From the NCBI RefSeq assembly GCF_005889735.1, contig NZ_VCKY01000051.1, forward strand, positions 1 to 51,442: a DNA stretch of 51,442 bases, given 5' to 3'. The notes beneath the pieces are model-generated. The model was not told the origin of the DNA and ran no database searches. It was given only the letters and a program-made list of their open reading frames with translations. Of the stretch, positions 1 to 8,052 are shown piece after piece (position 1 is the stretch's first letter; every line of letters begins with the position of its first letter). The position numbers and the translations under genes are program-made. Source of the DNA: Nonomuraea turkmeniaca (GTDB lineage: Bacteria > Actinomycetota > Actinomycetes > Streptosporangiales > Streptosporangiaceae).

Positions 1-708
1 TGGCTGGTCAGTGCCCGCTTCGCCAAGGATCCGATCCTGCCGCTGCGGCTCTTCCGCGATCGCGCCTTCGCCGTGCCGGTGGCGATCAGCCTGCTCATCG
101 GGTTCGCGTTGTTCGGGACGATCACGTACATGCCGGCGTACCTGCAGATCGCGTTGGGGACCAGCGCGACGCAGGCAGGGCTGCTGGTGACGGCGCTCAT
201 GGGCGGCGTGCTCGTCACCACGGTCGTGTCCGGGCGGCTGATCACGCGGACCGGGGTGTACAAGCCGTACCCCGTCGCCGGCACGGCCGCGGCCGGGATC
301 GGGCTGGCGCTCGTCGGCCTCGCGGGGCACTCGCCACTCGGGCTGGCCGGCGCGATGTTGCTGACCGGGTTCGGGGTGGGGCTGGTCATGCAGGTCATGG
401 TGCTGGCCGCGCAGAACGCCGTCGAGCACGCCGACCTGGGCACCGCCACCTCGGCGGTGACGTTCCTGCGTCAGATCGGGGCGTCGGCCGGGGTCGCGCT
501 GGTCGGCGCGTTGATCACATTGAGGTCCGGGATCTCGGCCGCGGCCACGCCGTCGGACCTGCCGGCCGGTGTCCGTGAGGCGTTCGCCGCGGCGGTGCCG
601 CCGGTGTTCGCGGCCATGGCGCCGCTGCTCGCCGTGGCGTTCTTCCTCGCGCTGGCCCTGCCGGCGCGTCCCCTTCGTACCAGAGCCTACGTCGAGGAGT
701 CATCGTGA
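1..708 (+). CDS. MFS drug exporter, DHA2 (EmrB/QacA) type, C-terminal part
   Basis: The reading frame is open from the first base, so the N-terminal half lies outside the window. What is visible is the C-terminal half of a 14-TM proton-driven exporter: the cytoplasmic stretch DPILPLRLFRDRAFAV typical of DHA2 pumps, followed by about six hydrophobic helices with small-residue-rich glycine turns (for example LLTGFGVGLVMQVMVLAAQNAV and TSAVTFLRQIGASAGVAL motifs). It ends with a short charged tail. Its stop overlaps the start of the next gene by 4 nt (GTGA), so the two are translationally coupled. The partner is a phosphotransferase-like enzyme and a TetR gene follows, which suggests a resistance or export role. 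Substrate cannot be told from sequence. Confidence 0.9.
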   Translation, partial: WLVSARFAKDPILPLRLFRDRAFAVPVAISLLIGFALFGTITYMPAYLQIALGTSATQAGLLVTALMGGVLVTTVVSGRLITRTGVYKPYPVAGTAAAGIGLALVGLAGHSPLGLAGAMLLTGFGVGLVMQVMVLAAQNAVEHADLGTATSAVTFLRQIGASAGVALVGALITLRSGISAAATPSDLPAGVREAFAAAVPPVFAAMAPLLAVAFFLALALPARPLRTRAYVEESS

Positions 709-3044
709 AACTCGTCGCACCCCTGAGCACGTTCGGCCGGGGCGACCTGGCCATGGCCGGCGGCAAGGGCGCCAACCTGGGAGAGCTCGTCAGGAACGGC
801 CTCCCCGTCCCCCGCGGCTTCGTCGTCACCACGCACGCCTACGACCAGGTCGCCCAGGGCCACACCGGGCGGGCGTACTTCGAGCAGGTCGAGCTGCCCG
901 ACGACCTGCGCCAGGCGGTTCTCGACGCCTACGCCGAGCTCGGTGCCGGGCCGGTGGCCGTGCGGTCCAGCGCCACCGCCGAGGATCTGCCGGGGGCCGC
1001 GTTCGCCGGCCAGCAGGACACCTACCTGAACGTCGTCGGCGCCGAAGCCCTGCTCGACGCGGTACGCCGCTGCTGGGGCTCGCTCTGGACCGACCGCGCC
1101 GTCGCCTACCGCGCCAGGCTGGGCATCGACGACGTGAGCATCGCGGTGGTCGTGCAGAGCATGGTCGAGGCCGACACGGCAGGCGTGATGTTCACCGCGA
1201 ACCCGGTCAGCGGCGACCGCACCCAGCTCGTCATCGACGCCAGCAGCGGGCTCGGCGAGGCCGTCGTGTCCGGCCTGGTCACCCCCGACCACTACGTCGT
1301 CGATGCCGAGGGCGGGGTGGAGTTCACGGCCGGTCGCCGCGAGGTCGTCATCCGCGGCAAGGCGGGCGGCGGGGTCACCCGCGAGGCCGGCGTGACAGGG
1401 GAGCGGCTGCCCGACGCGGTGGTCGAGGAGCTGGCGGAGCTCGGCCGGCGGGTCGCCGGGCACTTCGGGCGGCCACAGGACATCGAGTGGGCCTGGGCAG
1501 GCGGCCGGGTGTACCTGCTGCAGGCCAGGCCCATGACCGCGCTGCCGCCGCCCCCGGTCGGCAGGCTCAACCCGATCCGGCGCCGCCTGGCCACCGTGCT
1601 GGTCGAATACGTGCCCGTGCGGCCGTACCCGATCGACATGTCCACCTGGCTCCCGTACGGCCCGGCCGGGCTGATGGGCAAGGTGACCGGTGCCTTCGGG
1701 CTGCACAGCGCGTTCGAGGGGTTCCTGCGCGAAGAGGACGGCGTGGTCTACGCGTTGGTGCCGCCGGAGCCGCGCCCCACGATCAGGGTGCTCGCCGCAC
1801 CTTTCCGCGTCGCGGCCAAGGCCCGGCGGTACGACCCGGCGCGGTGGACCGAGGACCCGCGTTTCCTGGACTACCTCGCGGCGGTACGGCGACTGGCCGC
1901 ACGCGACCTGGCCGCGATGCCGTGGGAGGAGCTCGTCCGTGTGCCCAGGCAGACGTTCGCGCTGGTGGCACCGGTGGCCGACCTGCGCGTCGACTACCTG
2001 CCGCGCACCGGGCTGGCCCTGCTGCGGCTGCTGGTGACGGTCAAGCTGTTGCGTCGCGGCGCGTTGTTCGGCGGGCTGCTGTTCGGCGCGGTCACGCGTA
2101 CCAGCGAGGCCAACGAGGCGCTCGTGCGCCTGGCCGAGCTGGCCAGGCGCACCGGCGCGCTCGACGCGGACCCGCCGTCCGCCGAGTTCCAGGCCGCGTT
2201 CCAGGAGTTCATGACCGAGTACGGCCACCGCGAGACGGCCAGCCCGATCCTCGTCACCCCGCCCACCTGGGCCGACGACCCAGAGACCGTCCGCGGCCTG
2301 ATCAGGATGCTGGCCGCCGAGCCGCATCAGCGGAAGGAGACCGACGACGCACTGGAACGCCTCCTCGACCATCCGCTCCTGCGTCACCCGCGCCGCCGCG
2401 CCAGGATGCGTCGCTGGGTGGCGGCCACGCGCGCCGGGATCGCCTTCCGCGAGGACAGCCACTTCTACTTCACGATGCCGCAGCCCATCCTGCGCAGATC
2501 ACTGGTGGAGCTGGGGCGCCGGCTGTGCGACAAGGGTGTGCTCGACCAGCCCGAGGACGTCTTCCACCTGCGGCTGGAGGAGCTCGAGTCGTTCCAGGAC
2601 ACCGCGGCGGACCGGGCGCGGCTGCGGGAGGTCGCGCGGGCGCGCGCGGTCAAGCGCGAGGAACTGGCCGGCACGCGGCTCATCGACCCCGCCGCCGTCT
2701 TCCCTGCCGTACAGGGCGGTGACGCGCTGATCACCGGGTCGCCCGCCAGCGGCGGCATCACGACCGGACCGGTGAAGGTGATCAGGGAGCCGGCCGAGTT
2801 CGGCAAGCTGGAGTCGGGTGACGTGCTCGTCTGCCCGTACACCAACCCCTCGTGGACGCCGCTGTTCCAGCGGGCCGCGGCCGTGGTCGTGGACAGCGGC
2901 GGCGCCGCGTCGCATGCCGCGATCGTGGCCAGGGAGTACGGCATCCCGGCCGTCATGGGCACGGGCACGGGAACGTCCGTGCTGGAAGACGGCCGGCTCG
3001 TCACCGTCAACGGCGACGCCGGCACGGTCACCGAGGCTGCCTAG
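705..3044 (+). CDS. ATP-grasp/swivelling-His phosphotransferase, rifamycin phosphotransferase-like architecture
   Basis: A 779-residue protein. Residues 1 to about 285 form a PPDK/PEP-synthase N-terminal ATP-grasp domain (GGKGANLGELVRNGLPVPRGF near the start, VRSSATAEDLPGAAFAGQQD, closing LLQARPMT). Residues about 290-670 form a divergent helical middle region. Residues about 680-779 form the phosphohistidine domain with SGGAASHAAIVARE, giving His737 as the predicted phospho-carrier. True PEP synthase has the His domain in the middle and a C-terminal TIM barrel; here the His domain is last and the barrel is missing, which is the domain order of rifampin phosphotransferase (Rph, usually about 865 residues). 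It starts at a GTG overlapping the exporter stop and is followed 9 nt later by a TetR gene. The drug substrate is inferred only; another small-molecule phosphotransferase is possible. Confidence 0.8.
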   Translation: MKLVAPLSTFGRGDLAMAGGKGANLGELVRNGLPVPRGFVVTTHAYDQVAQGHTGRAYFEQVELPDDLRQAVLDAYAELGAGPVAVRSSATAEDLPGAAFAGQQDTYLNVVGAEALLDAVRRCWGSLWTDRAVAYRARLGIDDVSIAVVVQSMVEADTAGVMFTANPVSGDRTQLVIDASSGLGEAVVSGLVTPDHYVVDAEGGVEFTAGRREVVIRGKAGGGVTREAGVTGERLPDAVVEELAELGRRVAGHFGRPQDIEWAWAGGRVYLLQARPMTALPPPPVGRLNPIRRRLATVLVEYVPVRPYPIDMSTWLPYGPAGLMGKVTGAFGLHSAFEGFLREEDGVVYALVPPEPRPTIRVLAAPFRVAAKARRYDPARWTEDPRFLDYLAAVRRLAARDLAAMPWEELVRVPRQTFALVAPVADLRVDYLPRTGLALLRLLVTVKLLRRGALFGGLLFGAVTRTSEANEALVRLAELARRTGALDADPPSAEFQAAFQEFMTEYGHRETASPILVTPPTWADDPETVRGLIRMLAAEPHQRKETDDALERLLDHPLLRHPRRRARMRRWVAATRAGIAFREDSHFYFTMPQPILRRSLVELGRRLCDKGVLDQPEDVFHLRLEELESFQDTAADRARLREVARARAVKREELAGTRLIDPAAVFPAVQGGDALITGSPASGGITTGPVKVIREPAEFGKLESGDVLVCPYTNPSWTPLFQRAAAVVVDSGGAASHAAIVAREYGIPAVMGTGTGTSVLEDGRLVTVNGDAGTVTEAA

Positions 3045-3053
3045 GATCGCCCT

Positions 3054-3644
3054 ATGGTGACCGACCACCGCAAGCTGCCGCGCCGCCGGGGAGAGGCGCT
3101 CAACGCCGCCATCTACCAGGCGACGCTCGACGAGCTGGCCGAGAGCGGCTACGCCGGGCTGACCATGGAGCGGGTGGCCGAGCGGGCCAGGGCCAGCAAG
3201 GCCTCGCTCTACCGGCGCTGGCCGACCCGCATCGAGCTGGTGATGGAGGCCGTCCGCAACACCCTGCCCACCCCCGAGAGCACGCCCGACACCGGCACCC
3301 TGCGCGGCGACCTCGTGGCCATGCTGGGCAATGCCGCCCAGGCCCTGTCGGGACCCGCGGGAGAGGCGATGCGCGGGCTGCTGGGGGAGGCGCTGAGCAG
3401 CGGATCGCCGCTGAGGTCCATGCGCAAGACGTCTCAGGGCATGGGCAGGAGGACGATGGAGGAGGTCGTGCGCCGTGCCGTGGAGCGCGGCGAGGTCGAC
3501 CCGGACGCGGTCACCCCGCGCCGCCTGGACGCGGGGTACGCGCTCCTCCGTCACCATTTCCTCTTCAACGGCACACCCATCCCCGGCGAGCTCGTCGTCC
3601 AGATCGTCGACGAGGTCCTCGTCCCATTGCTCACGCGGCGCTGA
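3054..3644 (+). CDS. TetR/AcrR family transcriptional regulator
   Basis: A 196-residue protein with an N-terminal TetR helix-turn-helix at about residues 14-60 (ATLDELAESGYAGLTMERVA then KASLYRRWPTR) and a ligand-binding C-terminal half resembling the TetR_C_11/AcrR type. It starts 9 nt after the phosphotransferase stop on the same strand, so it is probably the last gene of the exporter-phosphotransferase operon and may autoregulate it. The upstream promoter of that operon lies outside the window, so no operator can be assigned. Its 3' end faces a short minus-strand membrane-protein remnant. Confidence 0.9.
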   Translation: MVTDHRKLPRRRGEALNAAIYQATLDELAESGYAGLTMERVAERARASKASLYRRWPTRIELVMEAVRNTLPTPESTPDTGTLRGDLVAMLGNAAQALSGPAGEAMRGLLGEALSSGSPLRSMRKTSQGMGRRTMEEVVRRAVERGEVDPDAVTPRRLDAGYALLRHHFLFNGTPIPGELVVQIVDEVLVPLLTRR

Positions 3645-3863
3645 GCAGCCCATGGCGCCGCGGCTGCGCCGGAGCGCCCGGCGCGCGACCAGCGTCGACA
3701 TTCCGATGCTGAGCAGCGCGCTGACCGCCACCGCCGCCACGAACATCCCCGACGCCTGCGGCAGGCCGACCACGACCAGGGCTGCGACGAAGACCCAGCC
3801 CAGCCCGTTGCAGATGGCCGCGACCGTGAGGGTGCCCGCGCTGGCGCGCACCCGGCCCGCCAT
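3645..3863 (-). pseudogene. Small membrane-protein fragment downstream of padR
   Basis: Starting at an ATG 7 nt after the PadR stop, the frame encodes two hydrophobic segments (VAAICNGLGWVFVAALVVVG and MFVAAVAVSALLSIGMSTLV) followed by a basic stretch RRALRRSRG. This looks like the beginning of an integral membrane protein whose gene follows padR, a common arrangement. There is no stop before the frame runs antisense into the TetR gene, where the translation loses protein-like character, so the 3' end was probably lost by a deletion that brought the TetR gene close. Alternatively it is a short functional protein with an unusual tail. No family could be recognised. Confidence 0.4.
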
Positions 3864-3869
3864 CGTGCA

Positions 3870-4193
3870 TCATGCCGGCCCCCAAACCACGCGGCTGGTC
3901 CCCGCCTGCTCGATCCGCCGGAGCGTCGCCAGCTGCTCGTGCAGCGCGGCACGGCCGCTCTCGGTGATCTGGTACGGCTTACGCCGCTCGGACGACTCCA
4001 CCGCCTCGATCCAGCCGCGCTTCTCCAGCCGCATCAGCGCGCCGTAGAGCGTGCCCGGCTCCAGCGCCGTGCCAGAGAACTCCTCGATGTCATTGATCAT
4101 CCGATAGCCGTGCTTCTGCCCCTCGGCCAGGCTGATGAGGACGAGGAGTGCCACGTCCGTGAAGCGGCCGAGCTCTTGTGTTCTCCGTCCCAT
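3870..4193 (-). CDS. PadR family transcriptional regulator
   Basis: A 107-residue compact winged-helix protein: DVALLVLISLAEGQKHGYRM, then ALEPGTLYGALMRLEKRGWI and RRKPYQITESGRAAL, the characteristic PadR core with wing. PadR proteins repress adjacent genes, often for transporters or membrane proteins, and respond to small molecules. No clear Shine-Dalgarno precedes the ATG; the upstream DNA is unusually AT-rich (TTATTAAGTTTTACTGAATAT) and carries an 11-bp palindrome, so a leaderless or autoregulated promoter is plausible. It probably controls itself and the membrane-protein remnant downstream. Confidence 0.88.
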   Translation of the reverse strand: MGRRTQELGRFTDVALLVLISLAEGQKHGYRMINDIEEFSGTALEPGTLYGALMRLEKRGWIEAVESSERRKPYQITESGRAALHEQLATLRRIEQAGTSRVVWGPA

Positions 4194-4205
4194 ATATTCA
4201 GTAAA

Positions 4206-4216
4206 ACTTAATAAGT
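4206..4216. promoter_or_regulatory. AT-rich palindrome upstream of padR
   Basis: ACTTA-A-TAAGT is a perfect 11-bp palindrome between the padR start (4193) and the stop of the neighbouring TetR gene (4218), in a locally AT-rich stretch that stands out in this genome. It is the obvious candidate for the PadR operator or promoter region. The assignment is positional only. Confidence 0.4.
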
Positions 4217-4217
4217 C

Positions 4218-4916
4218 TCACTGAGTAAGGCCCAAGGTGGCGGCCGCCAGCCGCATCGCGTGCTCGAACGCCGTGCGCCTGTCTTCAATGGTGTTGTTGA
4301 ACTGGCCGAACACCTCGAAGTTGACCCATCCGTACAGCGCCGTCCATGCCGCGATGGACAACCAGATCACGGAGTCCGGCGCTCCGGGGATGAGCTCGCG
4401 GATGCCGGACGCGTCGGCTGCGAGCTCGGACGGTGGCGCGGGCGCGACCCCGGGCGGGCGGACGGCCTCGGCCTCCCAGGCGTCGGCGACGACGCGTCCC
4501 AGGACGGCCACGTCCCGCACCCGGGCGACGATCGTGTCCTGCGGCGCCTGGTAGCCGGGCACGGGGGAGCCGTAGATCAGCGCGTACTCGTGGGGATGCT
4601 CGATCGCCCACTCGCGTACCGCGTGGCACGCCGCCAGCCACCGGCCCAGGAAATCCTCCCGAGGATGCCCGGCCTCGGCCTGCTCCACGGCCTCCCCCAA
4701 GGAGTTGTAGCTGTCGATGATCAACGTGGTGAGCAGGTCATCCCTGCTCGGGAAGTAGCGGTAGATGGCCGAGGAGACCATGCCCATCTCCCGCGCCACG
4801 GCCCGCAGCGACAGGCCGCCCGCGCCTTCGGTGGCGAGGTGGCGGCGTGCGATGTCGGTGATCTCCCTGGTGAGCTCCGCTCTGACCCGTTCTCTGGCGG
4901 TACGGCTTGCTGTCAT
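4218..4916 (-). CDS. TetR/AcrR regulator with WHG-type C-terminal domain
   Basis: A 232-residue regulator. The HTH lies at about residues 12-60 (LTREITDIARRHLATEGAGG, MVSSAIYRYFPSRDDLL). The C-terminal half has the pattern of the TetR_C WHG family (HPHEYALIYGSPVPGY, AWTALYGWVNFEVFGQF). It is divergent from a DUF2568 membrane protein and an NAD-dependent epimerase. The intergenic space holds two near-identical palindromes of the form AGAGCA-N-TGCTCT, so it most likely represses both itself and the divergent operon. The ligand is unknown. Confidence 0.9.
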   Translation of the reverse strand: MTASRTARERVRAELTREITDIARRHLATEGAGGLSLRAVAREMGMVSSAIYRYFPSRDDLLTTLIIDSYNSLGEAVEQAEAGHPREDFLGRWLAACHAVREWAIEHPHEYALIYGSPVPGYQAPQDTIVARVRDVAVLGRVVADAWEAEAVRPPGVAPAPPSELAADASGIRELIPGAPDSVIWLSIAAWTALYGWVNFEVFGQFNNTIEDRRTAFEHAMRLAAATLGLTQ

Positions 4917-4950
4917 GTCCAGGAGGTTATCAGAGCGGTGAGAAAAAACG

Positions 4951-4999
4951 AGAGCACTGCTCTTGACGAACGCTGCTCTATTGAGAGAGCATTGCTCTC
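4951..4999. promoter_or_regulatory. Tandem TetR operator palindromes
   Basis: Two perfect palindromes lie between the TetR gene and the divergent DUF2568 gene: AGAGCA-C-TGCTCT at 4951-4963 and GAGAGCA-T-TGCTCTC at 4985-4999. An extra half-site TGCTCT sits at 4974-4979. A TTGACG hexamer overlaps the right end of the first palindrome (4963-4968), so binding would block a promoter. Site symmetry and spacing fit a TetR dimer pair; assignment to the adjacent regulator is inference from position. Confidence 0.75.
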
Positions 5000-5034
5000 A
5001 TAAGCGAAGGGCACCACCCCGACGGAGGTCGCAG

Positions 5035-5388
5035 ATGCTCCAGCTCGCCAAGCACGCCAACGCGGCGCTCATGTTCTTCCTGGAGCTCGGTGTGCTGGCC
5101 TCCGTGGGCTACTGGGGGTTCACGCTCAGCCCCAACTGGGGGATCAAGCTCCTGGCCGGGCTCGGCGGGCCCGCGCTGTTCATCGCCGCGTGGGCGTTGT
5201 TCGGTGCGGGCGGCGGCGCGAACGCCACCTTCCCGCTCACCGGCCTGGCCCGCGCCGTTCTGGAGATCCTCTGGTTCGGCGGCGGCGCCCTGGCGCTCTA
5301 CGCCTCCGGTCTGGCCGCCTCCTCTGCCGTCTTCTTCGCGCTCTTCGTCATCAACGCGGTACTCCGCATCATCTGGAAGCAGGTCTGA
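5035..5388 (+). CDS. YrdB/DUF2568 family small membrane protein
   Basis: A 117-residue protein with four hydrophobic segments (ALMFFLELGVLASVGYWGF, LLAGLGGPALFIAAWALFG, LARAVLEILWFGGGALALYA, AAVFFALFVINAVLRIIW) and the DUF2568 signature ELGVLASVGYWGF / EILWFGGGALALY. Function is unknown for the family. The ATG at 5035 is chosen because GGAGG lies 6 nt before it; an in-frame upstream ATG would start inside the operator region. It is followed after 2 nt by an NAD-dependent epimerase, with both under the TetR operators. Confidence 0.85.
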   Translation: MLQLAKHANAALMFFLELGVLASVGYWGFTLSPNWGIKLLAGLGGPALFIAAWALFGAGGGANATFPLTGLARAVLEILWFGGGALALYASGLAASSAVFFALFVINAVLRIIWKQV

Positions 5389-5390
5389 TC

Positions 5391-6302
5391 ATGGGTAAGC
5401 ACGTCGTCGTGGGCTCCGGCCAGGTAGGCACGCATGTGGCCGCCAAGCTCCTCGCCCAGGGACACGAGGTCACCGTCGTGACCCGCTCGGGCGGCGGGCC
5501 CGAAGGCGCGGTCAGGGTGGCCGCGGACGTGGCCGACAAGGACAAGATGATCGAGGTCACCCGCGGGGCCGCCGTCCTCTACAACTGCGTCAACCCGAAG
5601 TACCACCGCTGGCTCACCGACTGGCCGCCGATGGCCGAGTCCTTCCTGGCCGCCGCAGAGGCCACCGGCGCCGTGTACGTGATGCTCGGCAACCTCTACC
5701 CCTACGGCCCTGTCTCGGTCCCGATGACCGAGGACCTGCCGCTCGCCTCGACCAGCCCCAAATCCCGGGTGCGGGCGAAGATGTGGGCCGACGCGCTGGC
5801 CGCCCACCAGGCCGGCCGGATCAGGGTGACCGAGGTGCGCGGCTCGGACTACTTCGGCCCCGGTGCCACCGACCAGTCCTACCTGGGCGACCGGTTCCTC
5901 GTCCCGCTCAAGGCGGGCAAGACCGTCCAGCTCGTCTGGCCTGCCGACGTGCCGCACAGCTTCACGTACCTGCCCGACGTGGCCGACGCCCTCATCGTGG
6001 CCGGCCGGGACGAGCGGGCCTGGGGCCGCCCCTGGCACGTGCCGACCGCCGAGCCGGTCACCTTCCGCCAGCTGGGGGAGCGGGCGGCGGCGCTGCTCGG
6101 CCGCCCCGCGCCCCGGATGGCCCAGCTGCCCTGGCCCGTGGTGCGGGCGGCCGGCCTGTTCTCGCCGATGCTCGGCGAGCTCAGGCACATCCGGTACCAG
6201 TTCACCGCGCCCTTCGTGCTCGACTCGTCGGCCTTCCAGCGCACGTTCGGTGTGGCGCCTACCCCCATTGACCAGGCGCTCAAGGCTAGTCTCGACGGGT
6301 GA
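5391..6302 (+). CDS. NAD-dependent epimerase/dehydratase (extended SDR-like)
   Basis: A 303-residue Rossmann-fold protein: VVGSGQVGTHVAAKLLAQGH is the dinucleotide-binding loop (GxGxxG) at residues 8-13. It continues as an atypical SDR: LYNCVNPKYHRW, then YVMLGNLYPYGP in place of a YxxxK active site, and HSFTYLPDVADAL near the substrate loop. Such proteins commonly sit with DUF2568 under a TetR regulator. The exact substrate is not evident. Its stop overlaps the next GTG start (GTGA), indicating translational coupling with the Gfo/Idh/MocA oxidoreductase. Confidence 0.85.
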   Translation: MGKHVVVGSGQVGTHVAAKLLAQGHEVTVVTRSGGGPEGAVRVAADVADKDKMIEVTRGAAVLYNCVNPKYHRWLTDWPPMAESFLAAAEATGAVYVMLGNLYPYGPVSVPMTEDLPLASTSPKSRVRAKMWADALAAHQAGRIRVTEVRGSDYFGPGATDQSYLGDRFLVPLKAGKTVQLVWPADVPHSFTYLPDVADALIVAGRDERAWGRPWHVPTAEPVTFRQLGERAAALLGRPAPRMAQLPWPVVRAAGLFSPMLGELRHIRYQFTAPFVLDSSAFQRTFGVAPTPIDQALKASLDG

Positions 6303-7186
6303 AGATAGCCATGATCGGCCTGGGTGACATCGCGGAGAAGGCGTACCTGCCCGTGCTGGCCGCCCAGCCCGCACTCGACCTCCACCTCTGCACCCGCAAC
6401 AGCGCCCGGCTCGACCGGCTCGGCGACGCCTACCGCGTCGCCCGCCGGTCGACGAGCGTGGACGAGGTGATCAAGGCGGGGGTCGACGCGGCGTTCGTGC
6501 ACGCCGCCACCGGCGCGCACCCGGAGATCGTCGAGTCGCTGCTCAACGCCGGGATCCACGTCTACGTCGACAAGCCGATCGCGTACGCGCTGGGGGAGTG
6601 CGAGCATCTCGTACGGCTGGCGAAGGCCGAGGGCAGGTCGCTGATGACCGGCTTCAACCGCCGCTACGCGCCCGGATATGTCGGACTCGCCGCCCACCCC
6701 CGACACCTCATCCTTATGGAGAAGAACCGCGACAATCATCCCGACGAGCCCCGCCGGGTGATATTTGATGACTTCATCCATGTGGTGGACACCCTTCGCT
6801 TTCTCGCCCCCGGCGCGATCACCGGCACCACGATCCGCACCCGCGTCGTGAACGGCCTGATCGAGCACATGGTCCTGGAGCTGTCGGGCGACGGCTTCAC
6901 CGCCATCGGCGTCATGAACCGGATGAGCGGCGCCGCCGAGGAGACCTGCGAGGCCATGGGCGACGGCGCCAAACGCCGGGTGGTCAACCTCGGCGACGTC
7001 ATCGACTACCGCGACGGCGAGCGGCTCGCCCGGCGGCCCGACTGGGTGCCCGTGGCCAGGCAGCGCGGCATCGAGCAGATCTGCCTGGAGTTCCTCGCCG
7101 CCGTCCGCGAGGGCCGCAGGATCGACGCCGACGACGCCCTGCGCACGCACGCGCTCTGCGAGGAGATCGTCAGCCAGGCGGCTTGA
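6299..7186 (+). CDS. Gfo/Idh/MocA family oxidoreductase
   Basis: A 295-residue NAD(P)-dependent oxidoreductase: N-terminal Rossmann motif MIGLGDIAEKAYLPVL, the conserved YVDKPIAYALGECEHLVRLA segment with the EKP-like DKP lysine, and MTGFNRRYAPG. Family members oxidise or reduce sugars, inositols or related hydroxyl compounds. It is coupled to the upstream epimerase by a 4-nt overlap and overlaps the 3' end of the convergent protease gene by 17 nt. The substrate is not predictable from sequence. Confidence 0.87.
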   Translation: MKIAMIGLGDIAEKAYLPVLAAQPALDLHLCTRNSARLDRLGDAYRVARRSTSVDEVIKAGVDAAFVHAATGAHPEIVESLLNAGIHVYVDKPIAYALGECEHLVRLAKAEGRSLMTGFNRRYAPGYVGLAAHPRHLILMEKNRDNHPDEPRRVIFDDFIHVVDTLRFLAPGAITGTTIRTRVVNGLIEHMVLELSGDGFTAIGVMNRMSGAAEETCEAMGDGAKRRVVNLGDVIDYRDGERLARRPDWVPVARQRGIEQICLEFLAAVREGRRIDADDALRTHALCEEIVSQAA

Positions 7187-7997
7187 CCCGCATCGCCCGG
7201 TCGGCCCTGGCGAGCATGCGCTCGAAGGGCCGGCCGCCCAGCCTGGCCAGCACGGTGTAACCCTTCTCGTCACTCAACGGGCTGGACGACGACACGACGC
7301 CCGCGATCGAGCCGCCGTACAACGCGGGGCCGCCGCTGCCGCCGGCGGCGGCGTGGCAGTTGCGCGTGACCAGCAGCCCCGGGCCCTCGGAGACGCCCTC
7401 GACCGCGTCGCCCAGGCACCGGTGCAGCCGCAACGCCGGATACCCCTTGCCCGCCGGGTAGCCGAGCAATTCGAGCCCGCGCAGCTCGGTGCCCCTGGCG
7501 GTCGGCAGCGGCCGCAGCCCGCGCCCGGTCACGTCCTCCAGCGGGCGTCGTTGCCGCAGCACCCCGACCAGGCCGACGTCGTACGGCAACAGGTCGGCCG
7601 AGTACGGCCGGTTCCGCCACCTGGACGGCACCCACGTGCGCGCGACCGGCCACACCCCCAGCGGCGGCCGCCCCCGGTCGTACCCCGGCAGGAAGGCGAG
7701 GTGCTCCAGCACCCGCCCCTGGTTGTAGAGGCAGTGCGCCGCCGTCAGCACCAGGCTGCGGCTACGCGAGCCGATCACCGTGCCCCCGCACATGACGTCC
7801 CGCCGGGTGACGGGATCTCGGCCGACCAGCACCCCGGTGAGCCGCCGCGCCCCCGTGAAGGGGCGCGGGACGGGGGCGTAACCCAGGCGGTCCCCGTTCG
7901 GGGTCAGCACTCGGGGAACGGGGATGTTACGTTGCGACACCTCGGCGACGACGGCGGTTGGATCGAGCAGGACCAGGGACAGCACCAACCTGAGCAC
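7170..7997 (-). CDS. Exported trypsin-like serine protease (S1 fold)
   Basis: A 275-residue protein with a short hydrophobic N-terminus (LRLVLSLVLLDPTAVVA) acting as a signal peptide. The chymotrypsin-fold triad is readable: His88 in LTAAHC, Asp140 in LLPYDVGLVGV and Ser221 in AAGGSGGPAL. The usual GDSGG aspartate before the serine is Gly here, as in several actinobacterial V8-like enzymes. Cysteine pairs Cys70/Cys89 and Cys194/Cys214 fit conserved disulfides. The start is uncertain: the GTG at 7997 abuts the GGAGG directly, so the TTG at 7988 or GTG at 7985 may be used. It is convergent with the Gfo/Idh gene. Confidence 0.87.
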   Translation of the reverse strand: MLRLVLSLVLLDPTAVVAEVSQRNIPVPRVLTPNGDRLGYAPVPRPFTGARRLTGVLVGRDPVTRRDVMCGGTVIGSRSRSLVLTAAHCLYNQGRVLEHLAFLPGYDRGRPPLGVWPVARTWVPSRWRNRPYSADLLPYDVGLVGVLRQRRPLEDVTGRGLRPLPTARGTELRGLELLGYPAGKGYPALRLHRCLGDAVEGVSEGPGLLVTRNCHAAAGGSGGPALYGGSIAGVVSSSSPLSDEKGYTVLARLGGRPFERMLARADRAMRVKPPG

Positions 7998-8052
7998 CCT
8001 CCACAGTTAGCAGAAGATGATCAGCCGCCTGACCTGCGACATCCATGTTTAC

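Noticed and set aside
569..2722. Long open frames of 591-717 codons overlapping the phosphotransferase gene
   Set aside because: They are Arg/Gly/Pro-rich shadows of the real gene, caused by high GC, with no family pattern or ribosome site.
2499..3644. Continuation of the minus-strand membrane-protein frame through the TetR gene
   Set aside because: After the two hydrophobic segments the translation is only the antisense of the TetR and phosphotransferase genes and has no protein character.
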